A DNA stretch of 11,361 bases from CAZCGA01 sp964498075 (GTDB lineage: Bacteria > Desulfobacterota > Binatia > HRBIN30): NCBI GenBank assembly GCA_964498075.1, contig CAZCGA010000175.1, positions 1-11,361 of the forward strand, written 5' to 3'. The notes under the pieces were generated by a model that did not search any database, was not told the origin of the DNA, and worked only from the letters and a program-made list of their open reading frames with translations. Shown piece by piece: positions 1-5,070 of the stretch; within the stretch, counting starts at the first letter, position 1; every line of letters starts with the position of its first letter. The position numbers and the translations under genes are program-made.

Positions 1-578
1 GGGACGTGCTCGGCGACGACGTCCCACGGAACGCGGAAGTTGCGTTCGGGGTGGGCGGCGACGTTGGCGGCGATCGCTTGGGCGAGTAGGGTGTCGTCTG
101 TCCAGGCGGTGCCCCACATGGCGACGGGGGCGTTGGTGGTGCTGGCCATGGGGCGGAAGTCCTTGTCGAACTTGGCGGGGTCGATGTCCTGGGCTTCGTC
201 GGCTTCCAGGAGGAGGTCTGCGGTGAGCCCTATAACGTTGGCTTCCTTGCCTGCTGAGAGGAAGGCCCAGCGCGCCTTGACGAGGTAGAGGAAGTGGTCG
301 CGGTCGCGGTAGATGGTGGCGAGTCCGGCGAGGTCCATGAGCTTACGGAGCCGGTCGCGGGAGATGTCGGCCTGGGGTTTGAGGGTGGGTGCGGCCTTGA
401 TGCCGGTGACGCGGCGGGTCTGGTAGGCGGCGAGGAGGGCGCGCTCGACGTGGGCGCTCGTCTCGTTCTTGCCGGCCTGGCGGGCGAACATGACGGTGTA
501 GGTGCCGCCGTCGTTGTTGATGGCGGCTTTGACGATGGCGCGAAACGGTTCGACTTGGTACGGGCGGAGCGTGGTCAC
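1..578 (-). CDS. terL: Phage terminase large subunit, N-terminal part (runs off left edge)
   Basis: This is the ATPase half of the DNA-packaging motor. Reading the minus strand from GTG at 578 gives 192 residues with no stop before the window edge. An adenine-contacting Q lies at residue 8 (RPYQVEPFRAI). A Walker A variant, FARQAGKNET, is at 31-40 with its Lys at 37. Walker B is LLLEADEAQ at 122-130, with the acidic pair D127/E128. A motif-III-like ASTTNAP follows at 145-151. The nuclease domain would lie beyond position 1. The start is 4 nt after the stop of the upstream gene and has no visible Shine-Dalgarno sequence, so translational coupling is likely. The frame stays open upstream of this GTG, so a longer N-terminus is possible. 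The gene is on the opposite strand from the capsid genes and ends the integrase-containing unit. The family call is firm from the motifs; the nuclease part cannot be checked here. Confidence 0.9.
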   Translation of the reverse strand, partial: MTTLRPYQVEPFRAIVKAAINNDGGTYTVMFARQAGKNETSAHVERALLAAYQTRRVTGIKAAPTLKPQADISRDRLRKLMDLAGLATIYRDRDHFLYLVKARWAFLSAGKEANVIGLTADLLLEADEAQDIDPAKFDKDFRPMASTTNAPVAMWGTAWTDDTLLAQAIAANVAAHPERNFRVPWDVVAEHV

Positions 579-582
579 GTGT

Positions 583-942
583 TCAGGATAGCGCGCGGGT
601 ACGCCAGGCGCGCATGTAGGCGGCGAGACGCCCGGGGTTGGCCTTGCGCCAGGCGGCGCGAGTGTGGCGGCCGGTAGAGGTGGTGTTCCAGTCGCGGACG
701 TATTCGCGGTGGTAGTCGATCTTGTGCTCGCGGCGGATGCGGCAGACGGTCCGCGTGCTGACGCCGAAGCGAGTGGCGGTGCGGGTGGTGGACTGGTTAT
801 AGGTGGCGATGGCGCGGGCGCGGGTGCGGTGGTGGCGCCAGGGGTCGGGCGGGCCGGTGATGAGGACGCACTCGGCCAGCGGGCAGTTGAGGCAGCACGG
901 CGCGCCGTGGCGGCAGCCGCAGTCTGGGTGTGGGCACTTCAT
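583..942 (-). CDS. Cys-rich plus helix-turn-helix DNA-binding protein; candidate small terminase
   Basis: This 119-aa protein starts at an ATG that overlaps the preceding stop as ATGA. Its first 25 residues carry seven cysteines (C3, C8, C10, C16, C17, C20, C25), a likely zinc-binding knot. Residues about 44-73 look like a helix-turn-helix, TATRFGVSTRTVCRIRRE. The C-terminus (about 92-117) is basic and Trp-rich (RAAWRKANPGRLAAYMRAWR), a style seen in phage DNA-binding and HNH-associated proteins. No HNH catalytic motif is visible. It lies 4 nt before terL, the usual place of the small terminase subunit, and those proteins often recognise DNA through an HTH. That role is therefore a reasonable inference, but a transcriptional regulator fits equally well. 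A longer frame opens upstream, but the overlap rhythm of the operon favours this start. Confidence 0.7.
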   Translation of the reverse strand: MKCPHPDCGCRHGAPCCLNCPLAECVLITGPPDPWRHHRTRARAIATYNQSTTRTATRFGVSTRTVCRIRREHKIDYHREYVRDWNTTSTGRHTRAAWRKANPGRLAAYMRAWRTRALS

Positions 943-1142
943 GCGGGAGGTGGGCGTCGTGCTGCTGTCCACGTGGCCCAGGTTGGCGTGGCCTCTTCGG
1001 TCTCCCGTCGACCGCGAAGGTGACCGGTGAAGCGGTAGGCGCACCTCAGGTGGTACCAGTCGCCGGTGAGGATCCTTACGAGGCGGTCATAACAGCCGAT
1101 CGTGCGGCAGGTGAAGGGGTTGCCGCACCAGGTGCAGATCAT
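939..1142 (-). CDS. Small Cys-rich (zinc-knuckle-like) protein, 67 aa
   Basis: This 67-aa protein is translated from an ATG that overlaps the integrase stop as ATGA, and its own stop overlaps the next start as ATGA. The N-terminal half has C3 and C6 (CTWC), C12, C17, then H31 and C34 (HLRC), a treble-clef-like arrangement. The tail from about residue 42 is Arg, Thr and Pro-rich and probably unstructured. I do not recognise a named family. Its position directly after the integrase makes a role as recombination directionality factor or DNA-binding accessory conceivable, but nothing in the sequence proves it. The two 4-bp overlaps are the main reason to trust both the gene and its start. Confidence 0.65.
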   Translation of the reverse strand: MICTWCGNPFTCRTIGCYDRLVRILTGDWYHLRCAYRFTGHLRGRRETEEATPTWATWTAARRPPPA

Positions 1143-1936
1143 CCGGCGGCCTGCTCGAGGAGCCTGACAATGGGCGAGAAACGGTGATGGCGCTCGATCA
1201 CGTCGGTCATCTCGAGCTCGCCGTAGATGCGGGTCGTCGCGATGTCGCGGTGGCCCATGATGCGCTGGAGGCTGAAGAGGTCGCCGCCGGCGCGGAGGTA
1301 GAGGCGGGCGAAGGTGTGACGGAGGATGTGGCAGGAGCCGCGGGTAATGCCCGCGCGTCGTAGGCAGCGGCGTAGGGCTTGCTGGATGCCGCTTAGCGAC
1401 AGTGAGCCGTTGCGACCGGTCCAAGGGAGATCGACGCCGAGCAGGATCCAGCGGGTGTACTGCGAGTAGGGTACCTCGCGCTCACCGACCTTGCCCTCGA
1501 CGGTGAGTACTTCGGCGCCGACGCGGTGCCAGGTGAGGGAGTGGGCTTCGCCGATGCGTAGGCCGGTATCGAGCAAGAGTGTGAGGAGGGCCTTGTCCCG
1601 GCGTGAGCGGGCGGCTGCCATGACGGCGAGGACCTCGCGCTCGGAGAGGGAGGGCGGGATCTGGCGGCGCCGGAAGGGGCGCGCGATGGCGAGCATGGGG
1701 TTTGGCACGCTGTACCGCTCAGCGGTCCAGCGGTAGAAGGTGCGGAGTGCGCGCCAGTAGGCGAATCGGGTCTCGTCGGCGACGTGGGTGAGGCCGGCCA
1801 GGAATGTTTCGAGGTCGCCCGGCGCCGCCGGTAGAGAGATGTACCGGCGGGCCAGGGCGTTAAGTATGGTGGCGTACCAGGTGAGCGTCTTCGGCCTGCA
1901 ACCACGGGCTTGGCGGGCGAGCAGGAAGGCGGTCAC
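1139..1936 (-). CDS. int: Tyrosine recombinase / phage integrase
   Basis: Site-specific recombinase expected to join the phage attachment site with the host one. Using the GTG at 1936, whose GTGA overlaps the upstream stop, the protein has 265 aa. An N-terminal SAM-like core-binding domain (about 1-85) with TWYATILNALARRY precedes the catalytic domain (about 95-245). All active-site residues are visible: R127 (TGLRIGEA), K149 (VEGKVGERE), H203 and R206 (HILRH), H229 (MGHRD) and nucleophile Y238 (TRIYGEL). The frame remains open upstream to about 2074, but that stretch overlaps the preceding gene and reads as Arg/Pro-rich shadow, so it is left out. The protein is short compared with arm-binding phage integrases (around 330-400 aa) and is XerC/D-like in size. 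The candidate attP lies 1.5 kb upstream rather than next to the gene. Confidence 0.93.
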   Translation of the reverse strand: MTAFLLARQARGCRPKTLTWYATILNALARRYISLPAAPGDLETFLAGLTHVADETRFAYWRALRTFYRWTAERYSVPNPMLAIARPFRRRQIPPSLSEREVLAVMAAARSRRDKALLTLLLDTGLRIGEAHSLTWHRVGAEVLTVEGKVGEREVPYSQYTRWILLGVDLPWTGRNGSLSLSGIQQALRRCLRRAGITRGSCHILRHTFARLYLRAGGDLFSLQRIMGHRDIATTRIYGELEMTDVIERHHRFSPIVRLLEQAAG

Positions 1937-2394
1937 GGCGCTTTGCGTGTCGATGCCAGCCGCCTCTTGATGATCGCGGGGCAGCGTTGGTTGTGGGGCG
2001 TGCCGTCTTCGTCGATCGGTTGCCATCGCTGGTCTAGCTGGTGCCATCCGACGTAGGCTCGACAGCCGGCGCACCTGCTATGTAGGACGGTTGGCGGGCT
2101 GTCATCGTTGGCTGCGAAGAGTAGACCTTCGGCGAAGCAAGGGCAGGTGCGTTGCAGGGCGGTGTCGGTGGCGCAGCTGGGGCAGGTCATGCCGCAGCGA
2201 CAGATTAGGTACTCGTCGCGTTCGCGGCGGACGGCCGCGGGTGACGGAAAGCGCTCGTCGGCGGTAAGGCGGGTGACCTTGGCGGGGTGAGCGCGTGGGT
2301 GGGCTTTGAGGTAGGAGCGACGGATTGTGCGGGCTCCTGCTAGTTCCGAGCGGATTGCGTCCGGGTGGTGGGTGCTGTTGCTGCGGCCGCTCAT
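1933..2394 (-). CDS. Cys-rich zinc-binding hypothetical protein, 153 aa
   Basis: The protein has a basic N-terminal third (residues 1-60, Arg/His-rich, probably helical) followed by a dense set of cysteines: C65, C67, C71, C74, C84, C86, C108, C111 and C138. CxxC pairs at 71/74 and 108/111 suggest one or two zinc ribbons (MTCPSC and SRCAGC). The ATG overlaps the upstream stop as ATGA, and the stop overlaps the integrase start as GTGA, so it should be translated together with the integrase. I do not recognise a family. Nucleic-acid binding is the natural guess for a basic arm plus ribbons, and a role as an integrase accessory factor is only inference from position. Confidence 0.68.
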   Translation of the reverse strand: MSGRSNSTHHPDAIRSELAGARTIRRSYLKAHPRAHPAKVTRLTADERFPSPAAVRRERDEYLICRCGMTCPSCATDTALQRTCPCFAEGLLFAANDDSPPTVLHSRCAGCRAYVGWHQLDQRWQPIDEDGTPHNQRCPAIIKRRLASTRKAP

Positions 2395-2594
2395 GGCTGG
2401 ACCTCGGCGAGCTCGTGTAGGAGCTTGTCGCAGCGCTCTTCGGCCTGTCGCAGCTCGTCGGCGCCGCGCAGGAAGGCGGCGTGTCGTTGGGAGATGCGCT
2501 GCTTGAAGACGTGCAGCTGGTGGGCAAGGGTCTGGAGGTCTTCCCAGATATGGGCGTTAGAGGGGACGCCGGTTTCTTCGTTGTCGTCGTTCAT
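2391..2594 (-). CDS. Small helical / coiled-coil protein, 67 aa
   Basis: This 67-aa acidic protein has an ATG that overlaps the preceding stop as ATGA and a stop that overlaps the next ATG in the same way. After a polar, acidic start (MNDDNEETG), residues about 15-64 form a long amphipathic helix with heptad-like hydrophobics (IWEDLQTLAHQLHVFKQRI and LRQAEERCDKLLHELAEV), probably a coiled coil. There are no catalytic motifs. It may be an oligomerisation partner of one of the neighbouring small DNA-binding proteins. The function is unknown. Confidence 0.6.
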   Translation of the reverse strand: MNDDNEETGVPSNAHIWEDLQTLAHQLHVFKQRISQRHAAFLRGADELRQAEERCDKLLHELAEVQP

Positions 2595-2776
2595 CGGGCT
2601 GGCCCGCCGGCTGCTCGAGAACCGTAACGTTCGAGCGCGGCGATTACGGCCCTGGCGCCGATGGCCGCGATGCGTTGGCGGTGGCGGTAGGCCCACTGTT
2701 TGCAAGCGGGGGAACAAAAGCGGGTGCCGCGTCGACGGTAGGGTGATAGGGGGCGGTTGCAGGATGGGCAAGTCAT
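2591..2776 (-). CDS. Small zinc-ribbon protein, 61 aa
   Basis: This protein begins with a clear treble-clef/FCS-type zinc ribbon: C3-x2-C6, a basic turn, then C21-x3-C25 in TRFCSPACKQWAYRHRQR. The pattern CxxC...RFCSxxCkqrAYRxR is common in small phage and mobile-element proteins that bind nucleic acid. Residues 33-50 form a basic helix (RIAAIGARAVIAALERYG). The ATG overlaps the stop of the first operon gene as ATGA, and the end overlaps the next start likewise. The 74-aa longer frame adds only an Arg-rich N-terminus that overlaps the upstream gene, so the shorter start is preferred. Confidence 0.68.
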   Translation of the reverse strand: MTCPSCNRPLSPYRRRGTRFCSPACKQWAYRHRQRIAAIGARAVIAALERYGSRAAGGPAR

Positions 2777-3123
2777 CCGGTGGCCTCTTCGGCGGCGTCG
2801 ATCTCGATGACCCAACGCAGGAAGCGGGCCGGATGACGTACGCCGGTTTCGTTGCGCAGGAGGGTGATAGCCTCGGCGATGGCGTCGAAGCCGTGATCGC
2901 GGATGAGTTGACGGCCGCCGCGGACGCCCCAGGTTGTGCGGAGTTCGGCGGCGAGGTGGCGCTCGTCGTCGCTCAGGGGTCTCGCGGGCGCGCGCCTGTC
3001 GGTGGTGGTGGTGTGGTGGTGTGGTGGTGGTGTGTGTGGTGGTTTTGGATCGAGCAACGGAAGCTGCGGGGCCTTGATGTCGATGACATCAGGTGGGAAG
3101 TGGGTACGTGCGGGTCGGGTCAA
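2773..3123 (-). CDS. Replication-initiator/helicase-loader-like C-terminal motif protein, 116 aa; first gene of the leftward operon
   Basis: It starts at TTG, chosen because a strong GGAGGAGG lies 7 nt upstream (3131-3138). Residues 1-25 hold a short conserved-looking head (PPDVIDIKAPQLPLLDPKPP). Residues 26-50 are a low-complexity Pro/His/Thr linker (HTPPPHHHTTTT), and 51-116 form a helical domain. The end, LIRDHGFDAIAEAITLLR followed by HPARFLRWVIE, resembles the C-terminal motif of many phage and plasmid replication initiators and DnaD-like proteins (roughly G.e.v..Ai, then nPa.flrw.l). The match is by eye only. The protein is too short to be a complete initiator, so it may be a loader, regulator or stand-alone module. 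Its stop overlaps the next ATG as ATGA. Confidence 0.65.
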   Translation of the reverse strand: MTRPARTHFPPDVIDIKAPQLPLLDPKPPHTPPPHHHTTTTDRRAPARPLSDDERHLAAELRTTWGVRGGRQLIRDHGFDAIAEAITLLRNETGVRHPARFLRWVIEIDAAEEATG

Positions 3124-3130
3124 AGCGGAA

Positions 3131-3138
3131 CCTCCTCC
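3131..3138 (-). promoter_or_regulatory. Strong ribosome binding site deciding a TTG start
   Basis: The minus strand reads GGAGGAGG here, 7 nt before the TTG at 3123. It is the best Shine-Dalgarno sequence of the leftward unit. The downstream genes lack comparable sites and depend on stop-start overlaps. Confidence 0.8.
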
Positions 3139-3166
3139 GGTCTATGAAGTTAGCTAGCGAGAGGAG

Positions 3167-3195
3167 AATACACCCGTGGTGGCTGGCGATGTCAA
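3167..3195 (-). promoter_or_regulatory. Sigma70-type promoter for the leftward integrase/terL unit
   Basis: On the minus strand a perfect TTGACA (3195-3190) is followed after 17 nt by TGTATT (3172-3167), or after 19 nt by TATTCT (3170-3165). Both -10 options match the consensus at 4 of 6 positions. The predicted start near 3158 leaves a leader of about 35 nt before the TTG at 3123, with the GGAGGAGG inside it. Confidence 0.6.
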
Positions 3196-3213
3196 GTGTG
3201 GATTTGTTGACAG

Positions 3214-3321
3214 CTAGCGCCGGCGGCGCCGGCTGGACCAGAGGCGCTCGGCGCCGATGAGCGCGGCGAGGCTGAGGGCCGCGCCGGCCAGTAGAAGCGC
3301 GAGGGCGATTATGCCGTCCAT
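3214..3321 (-). CDS. Possible 35-aa membrane microprotein
   Basis: An ATG-to-TAG frame of 36 codons lies between the leftward promoter and the attachment site. Residues 4-24 (IIALALLLAGAALSLAALIG) form one convincing membrane segment. It is followed by ERLWSS and a terminal run of five arginines, giving the positive-inside end of a small single-pass protein. No clear Shine-Dalgarno precedes the ATG, which is the main argument against it. If real, it could be a small membrane regulator, a toxin or a superinfection-exclusion peptide; the sequence does not decide. It would lie upstream of, and in the same direction as, the integrase unit. Confidence 0.42.
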   Translation of the reverse strand: MDGIIALALLLAGAALSLAALIGAERLWSSRRRRR

Positions 3322-3338
3322 CGGTGAAGAGGTGAAAG

Positions 3339-3390
3339 GGTGGGGCGGGTCGTCGAGAAGTGCTAGCTAACCGAAGGAGCCCGCCCCACC
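3339..3390. repeat. GC-rich hairpin, 11-bp stem with 30-nt loop
   Basis: GGTGGGGCGGG (3339-3349) pairs perfectly with CCCGCCCCACC (3380-3390). No T-run follows on either strand, so it is not an ordinary intrinsic terminator. The loop holds one copy of the GCTAGCTAAC repeat. A direct repeat GTCGTCGA occurs at 3349-3356 and again at 3395-3402, just past the right arm. Together these make an ordered array between the microprotein ORF and the tRNA fragment. It may be a recombination or protein-binding structure. Confidence 0.5.
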
Positions 3391-3437
3391 AGGAGTCGTC
3401 GATATTGTAGCGGCTGGGTGGCCGCGTTGTCGCGTTA

Positions 3438-3487
3438 TGGAGCGGGAGATGGGGCTCGAACCCATGACCCTCTGCTTGGGAAGCAGA
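3438..3487 (-). other. attP: 3' 50 nt of tRNA-Gly(CCC): probable attP core
   Basis: The minus strand reads the complete 3' part of a tRNA. It has an anticodon arm TCTGC-TTCCCAA-GCAGA with anticodon CCC, variable loop GGGTC, T arm ATGGG-TTCGAGC-CCCAT, acceptor strand CTCCCGC, discriminator T and encoded CCA. The matching 5' acceptor strand GCGGGAG is absent upstream, and the D-arm region is replaced by unrelated sequence, so this is not a working tRNA gene. A tRNA 3' end in a genome that encodes a tyrosine integrase is the classic form of a phage attachment core, whose recombination restores the host gene. The host target would be a tRNA-Gly(CCC) ending in CTCCCGCTCCA. Phage genes lie on both sides, which favours attP over attL or attR. 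Confidence 0.85.
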
Positions 3488-3500
3488 CGCTGTTGGGCAA

Positions 3501-3529
3501 TTGACAACGTATCCGGTAGCGTGTAAAGA
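3501..3529 (+). promoter_or_regulatory. Promoter of the structural operon, near-leaderless
   Basis: A perfect TTGACA at 3501-3506 is followed by an exact 17-nt spacer and TAAAGA at 3524-3529 (3 of 6 to consensus). The expected start around 3535-3538 falls at or just before the ATG at 3538. The next gene has no clear Shine-Dalgarno, so leaderless translation is plausible. The -35 starts only 14 nt from the attP core. Confidence 0.55.
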
Positions 3530-3537
3530 TTCGGGCG

Positions 3538-3957
3538 ATGATGAGTGAGGATAAGCAAGACCCCCCTGCGACTGGCGAAGGTGATCCCCTGGCGGGCGGA
3601 GCCGCGCCGCCTCCGGGGGATTCTTCCGCTGCCGACCTGGCGGCGGCGATTGCCGAGCGGGACGCAGCTCGAGCCGAGGCTGGGGCGAACTTCGCGGCGG
3701 CGCGCGATGCGCTGAAGGCGGCGAACCCGGGCCTGCCGGAAGGGGCCTTTGAGGGCGATAGCCTGGCGGTCGTCAACGACCGCGTGGGGCTCGCTCGCGA
3801 GGCGGTAGCGGCGGCGGCGGAAGCGGCGAAAAGTGGTGCAGCGGCGCAGGTCCCGGTCGGCGGTGGGACGCAGCGGGTGGCGCCGGTGGGCCCGCCCGAT
3901 GGGACGCGGGGTGTTGACCGCATTCGCTACGGTATCGAACAGGCGCGAGGAAGGTAA
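3538..3957 (+). CDS. Scaffold-like protein upstream of the major capsid protein
   Basis: This Ala-rich, acidic, helical protein of 139 aa lies directly before the major capsid gene, the normal position of the head scaffold. Residues 1-30 are disordered (Asp/Gly/Pro-rich). About 31-60 form a charged helix (ADLAAAIAERDAARAEAG), and the segment KAANPGLPEGAFEGDSL at about 60-77 followed by a helix resembles the NP-lp...G-d-l pattern seen in scaffold-type proteins of related phages. The C-terminus, RGVDRIRYGIEQARGR, is basic, as is usual for scaffold contacts with the capsid. Two adjacent ATGs (3538 and 3541) are possible starts. It may be leaderless, given the promoter position. The stop TAA lies inside the ribosome-site region of the capsid gene. 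Confidence 0.7.
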   Translation: MMSEDKQDPPATGEGDPLAGGAAPPPGDSSAADLAAAIAERDAARAEAGANFAAARDALKAANPGLPEGAFEGDSLAVVNDRVGLAREAVAAAAEAAKSGAAAQVPVGGGTQRVAPVGPPDGTRGVDRIRYGIEQARGR

Positions 3958-3960
3958 CCG

Positions 3961-4929
3961 ATGGCGTTGACGCTGGCCGAAGCAGACAAGTACTCGACTA
4001 ACCAGCAGCTCGTGGGCGTCGCCGAGATCAGCATGGACGCAAACCCCATGCTGGCGATGACGCCCTTCATTCCGGTTCGCGGCAACGCGCTGCAGTACCA
4101 GCGCGAGCTGGCGGCGGCGGCGCCGACGTTCATCGCGCCGGGCGGTACGGTCACGGAAGGCACGCCGACGACGACGCTGGTGACGACGGCCCTGAAGATC
4201 CTGATCGGGGACGCCGACATTGACAAGTTCCTGCGGATCACGCGCTCGAAGGACCAGGACCTTGAGGCGGAGCTGATCGCCATGAAGGCCCGCAACTTCG
4301 CCGACACCTGGGGTGACAAGGCGATTTACGGCTCGATCGCGATCGACGCCAACGAGTTCGATGGGCTGCATACGCTCATCCTGGCGCTGGCCGCCGGGCA
4401 GACGATCAATACCAGCGTCGACGTGACGCCGGACCCGGGCACGTTCACGAACCTCGACACGCTGCTGGACGCGGTGCGCCCGCGCGCCGACGCGTTACTT
4501 ATGAGCCGTCGCAGTCGGCGCGGCATCCAGTCCCTCGCTCGTTCTCAGGGCTGGGACCTGGCGCTGTCCACGGTGGGCGGCATCAGTAAGCCGGTGAGCT
4601 TCTACAACGACACGCCGATTCTGATCTGCGACTTCATCGGGGATGTGGAGCTGCTGACTGCCGGTGGGCTGTTCAGTACGAAGACCGGCGGGACGGCGAG
4701 CTCGATCTTCGCCGTGGCCTTCGGCGACGGGTTCTTCAGCGGCATCAGTGCCGACGATCCGAACGCTCAGGATGACCTCGAGCGGATCATTCAGCTGGAG
4801 AACGTCGGGACGCTCGAAACTAAGGACGCTAACCGGATGCGCGTGAAGGCGTATACGGCCTTGATCGCTAAGAGCGGGCAGTGTCTCGCCCGGCTGACGG
4901 GCATCAGCGGCGCCGCCTGGACTAACTAG
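3961..4929 (+). CDS. Major capsid protein (HK97 fold)
   Basis: The 322-aa main shell protein. The N-terminus, ALTLAEADKYSTNQQLVGVAE, is a typical N-arm of this capsid family. It is followed by a hydrophobic-aromatic segment (NPMLAMTPFIPVRGNALQYQRE, about 28-49) and a TEGTPTTTLVTTALKILIGDADIDKFL stretch at about 64-90 fitting the E-loop/P-domain region. The PVSFYNDTPILICDFIG segment and an AVAFGDGFFSGIS strand are usual in the later A/P domains. The C-terminus holds VGTLETKDANRMRVKAYTALI, a common end motif. The AGGAAGG just before the ATG supports the start. No separate protease is visible in the window. The size matches the short HK97-type capsid proteins that lack a delta domain. Confidence 0.88.
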   Translation: MALTLAEADKYSTNQQLVGVAEISMDANPMLAMTPFIPVRGNALQYQRELAAAAPTFIAPGGTVTEGTPTTTLVTTALKILIGDADIDKFLRITRSKDQDLEAELIAMKARNFADTWGDKAIYGSIAIDANEFDGLHTLILALAAGQTINTSVDVTPDPGTFTNLDTLLDAVRPRADALLMSRRSRRGIQSLARSQGWDLALSTVGGISKPVSFYNDTPILICDFIGDVELLTAGGLFSTKTGGTASSIFAVAFGDGFFSGISADDPNAQDDLERIIQLENVGTLETKDANRMRVKAYTALIAKSGQCLARLTGISGAAWTN

Positions 4930-4932
4930 CTC

Positions 4933-5067
4933 ATGGCGCGCATCTTCTGCGCCGCCTGCAACACGGGCGTGATCCTCGAACAGGACGGACGGCGCTGCAG
5001 CAACTGCAAAGCCGTGCTCGTGATCGCGGCGCCCAAGCCGCCCAAGAAGCCCTCGAAAGCGGCGTAG
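4933..5067 (+). CDS. Small zinc-ribbon protein, 44 aa
   Basis: The frame ATG to TAG encodes 44 aa with two CxxC knuckles, C6-x2-C9 (IFCAACNTG) and C22-x2-C25 (RRCSNCKAV), separated by a beta-like VILEQDG, then a Pro/Lys tail (APKPPKKPSKAA). This is a rubredoxin-knuckle type zinc ribbon. It lies 3 nt after the capsid gene and 3 nt before the adaptor gene, so it belongs to the operon. Tiny ribbons at this spot in phage head modules are of unknown function; a head-completion or decoration role is a guess. There is no clear Shine-Dalgarno. Confidence 0.68.
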   Translation: MARIFCAACNTGVILEQDGRRCSNCKAVLVIAAPKPPKKPSKAA

Positions 5068-5070
5068 CCC

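Larger units (their letters stand above)
3149..3371. repeat. Inverted 10-mer GTTAGCTAGC / GCTAGCTAAC flanking the control region
   Basis: GTTAGCTAGC lies at 3149-3158 and its exact reverse complement at 3362-3371, so the two copies face each other across about 200 nt. A bare GCTAGC core also occurs at 3213-3218. The left copy sits at the predicted transcription start of the leftward promoter, where an operator would act. The right copy lies in the loop of the hairpin at 3339-3390. Operator or integrase arm-site roles are possible. A 10-mer pair within 400 nt could also arise by chance. Confidence 0.4.

Noticed and set aside
294..677. Plus-strand frames over the left end (40-288, 294-677, 664-1023)
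   Set aside because: They lie opposite terL and the Zn-HTH gene, whose motifs clearly show the coding strand. The products are low-complexity Gly/Val/Ala-rich.
1937..2074. N-terminal extension of the integrase to 311 aa
   Set aside because: The extension overlaps the 153-aa gene for its whole length and is Arg/Pro-rich. GTG at 1936 gives the 4-bp overlap seen at all neighbouring junctions.
3207..3235. Second TTGACA on the plus strand at 3207-3212 as promoter
   Set aside because: The -10 position is CG-rich with no match to TATAAT, and no gene follows in that direction before attP.
3339..3390. Hairpin as intrinsic terminator
   Set aside because: The stem is strong but the loop is 30 nt and neither strand has a T-run after it.
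3412..3487. Complete tRNA-Gly gene on the minus strand
   Set aside because: The 5' acceptor strand GCGGGAG and a proper D arm are missing. A GTTG/CAAC pair upstream mimics a D stem but cannot close a cloverleaf.
3367..4371. 334-aa minus-strand open frame
   Set aside because: Arg-rich high-GC shadow antisense to the scaffold and capsid genes. It also reads through the tRNA fragment and the intergenic region, and shows no domain pattern.
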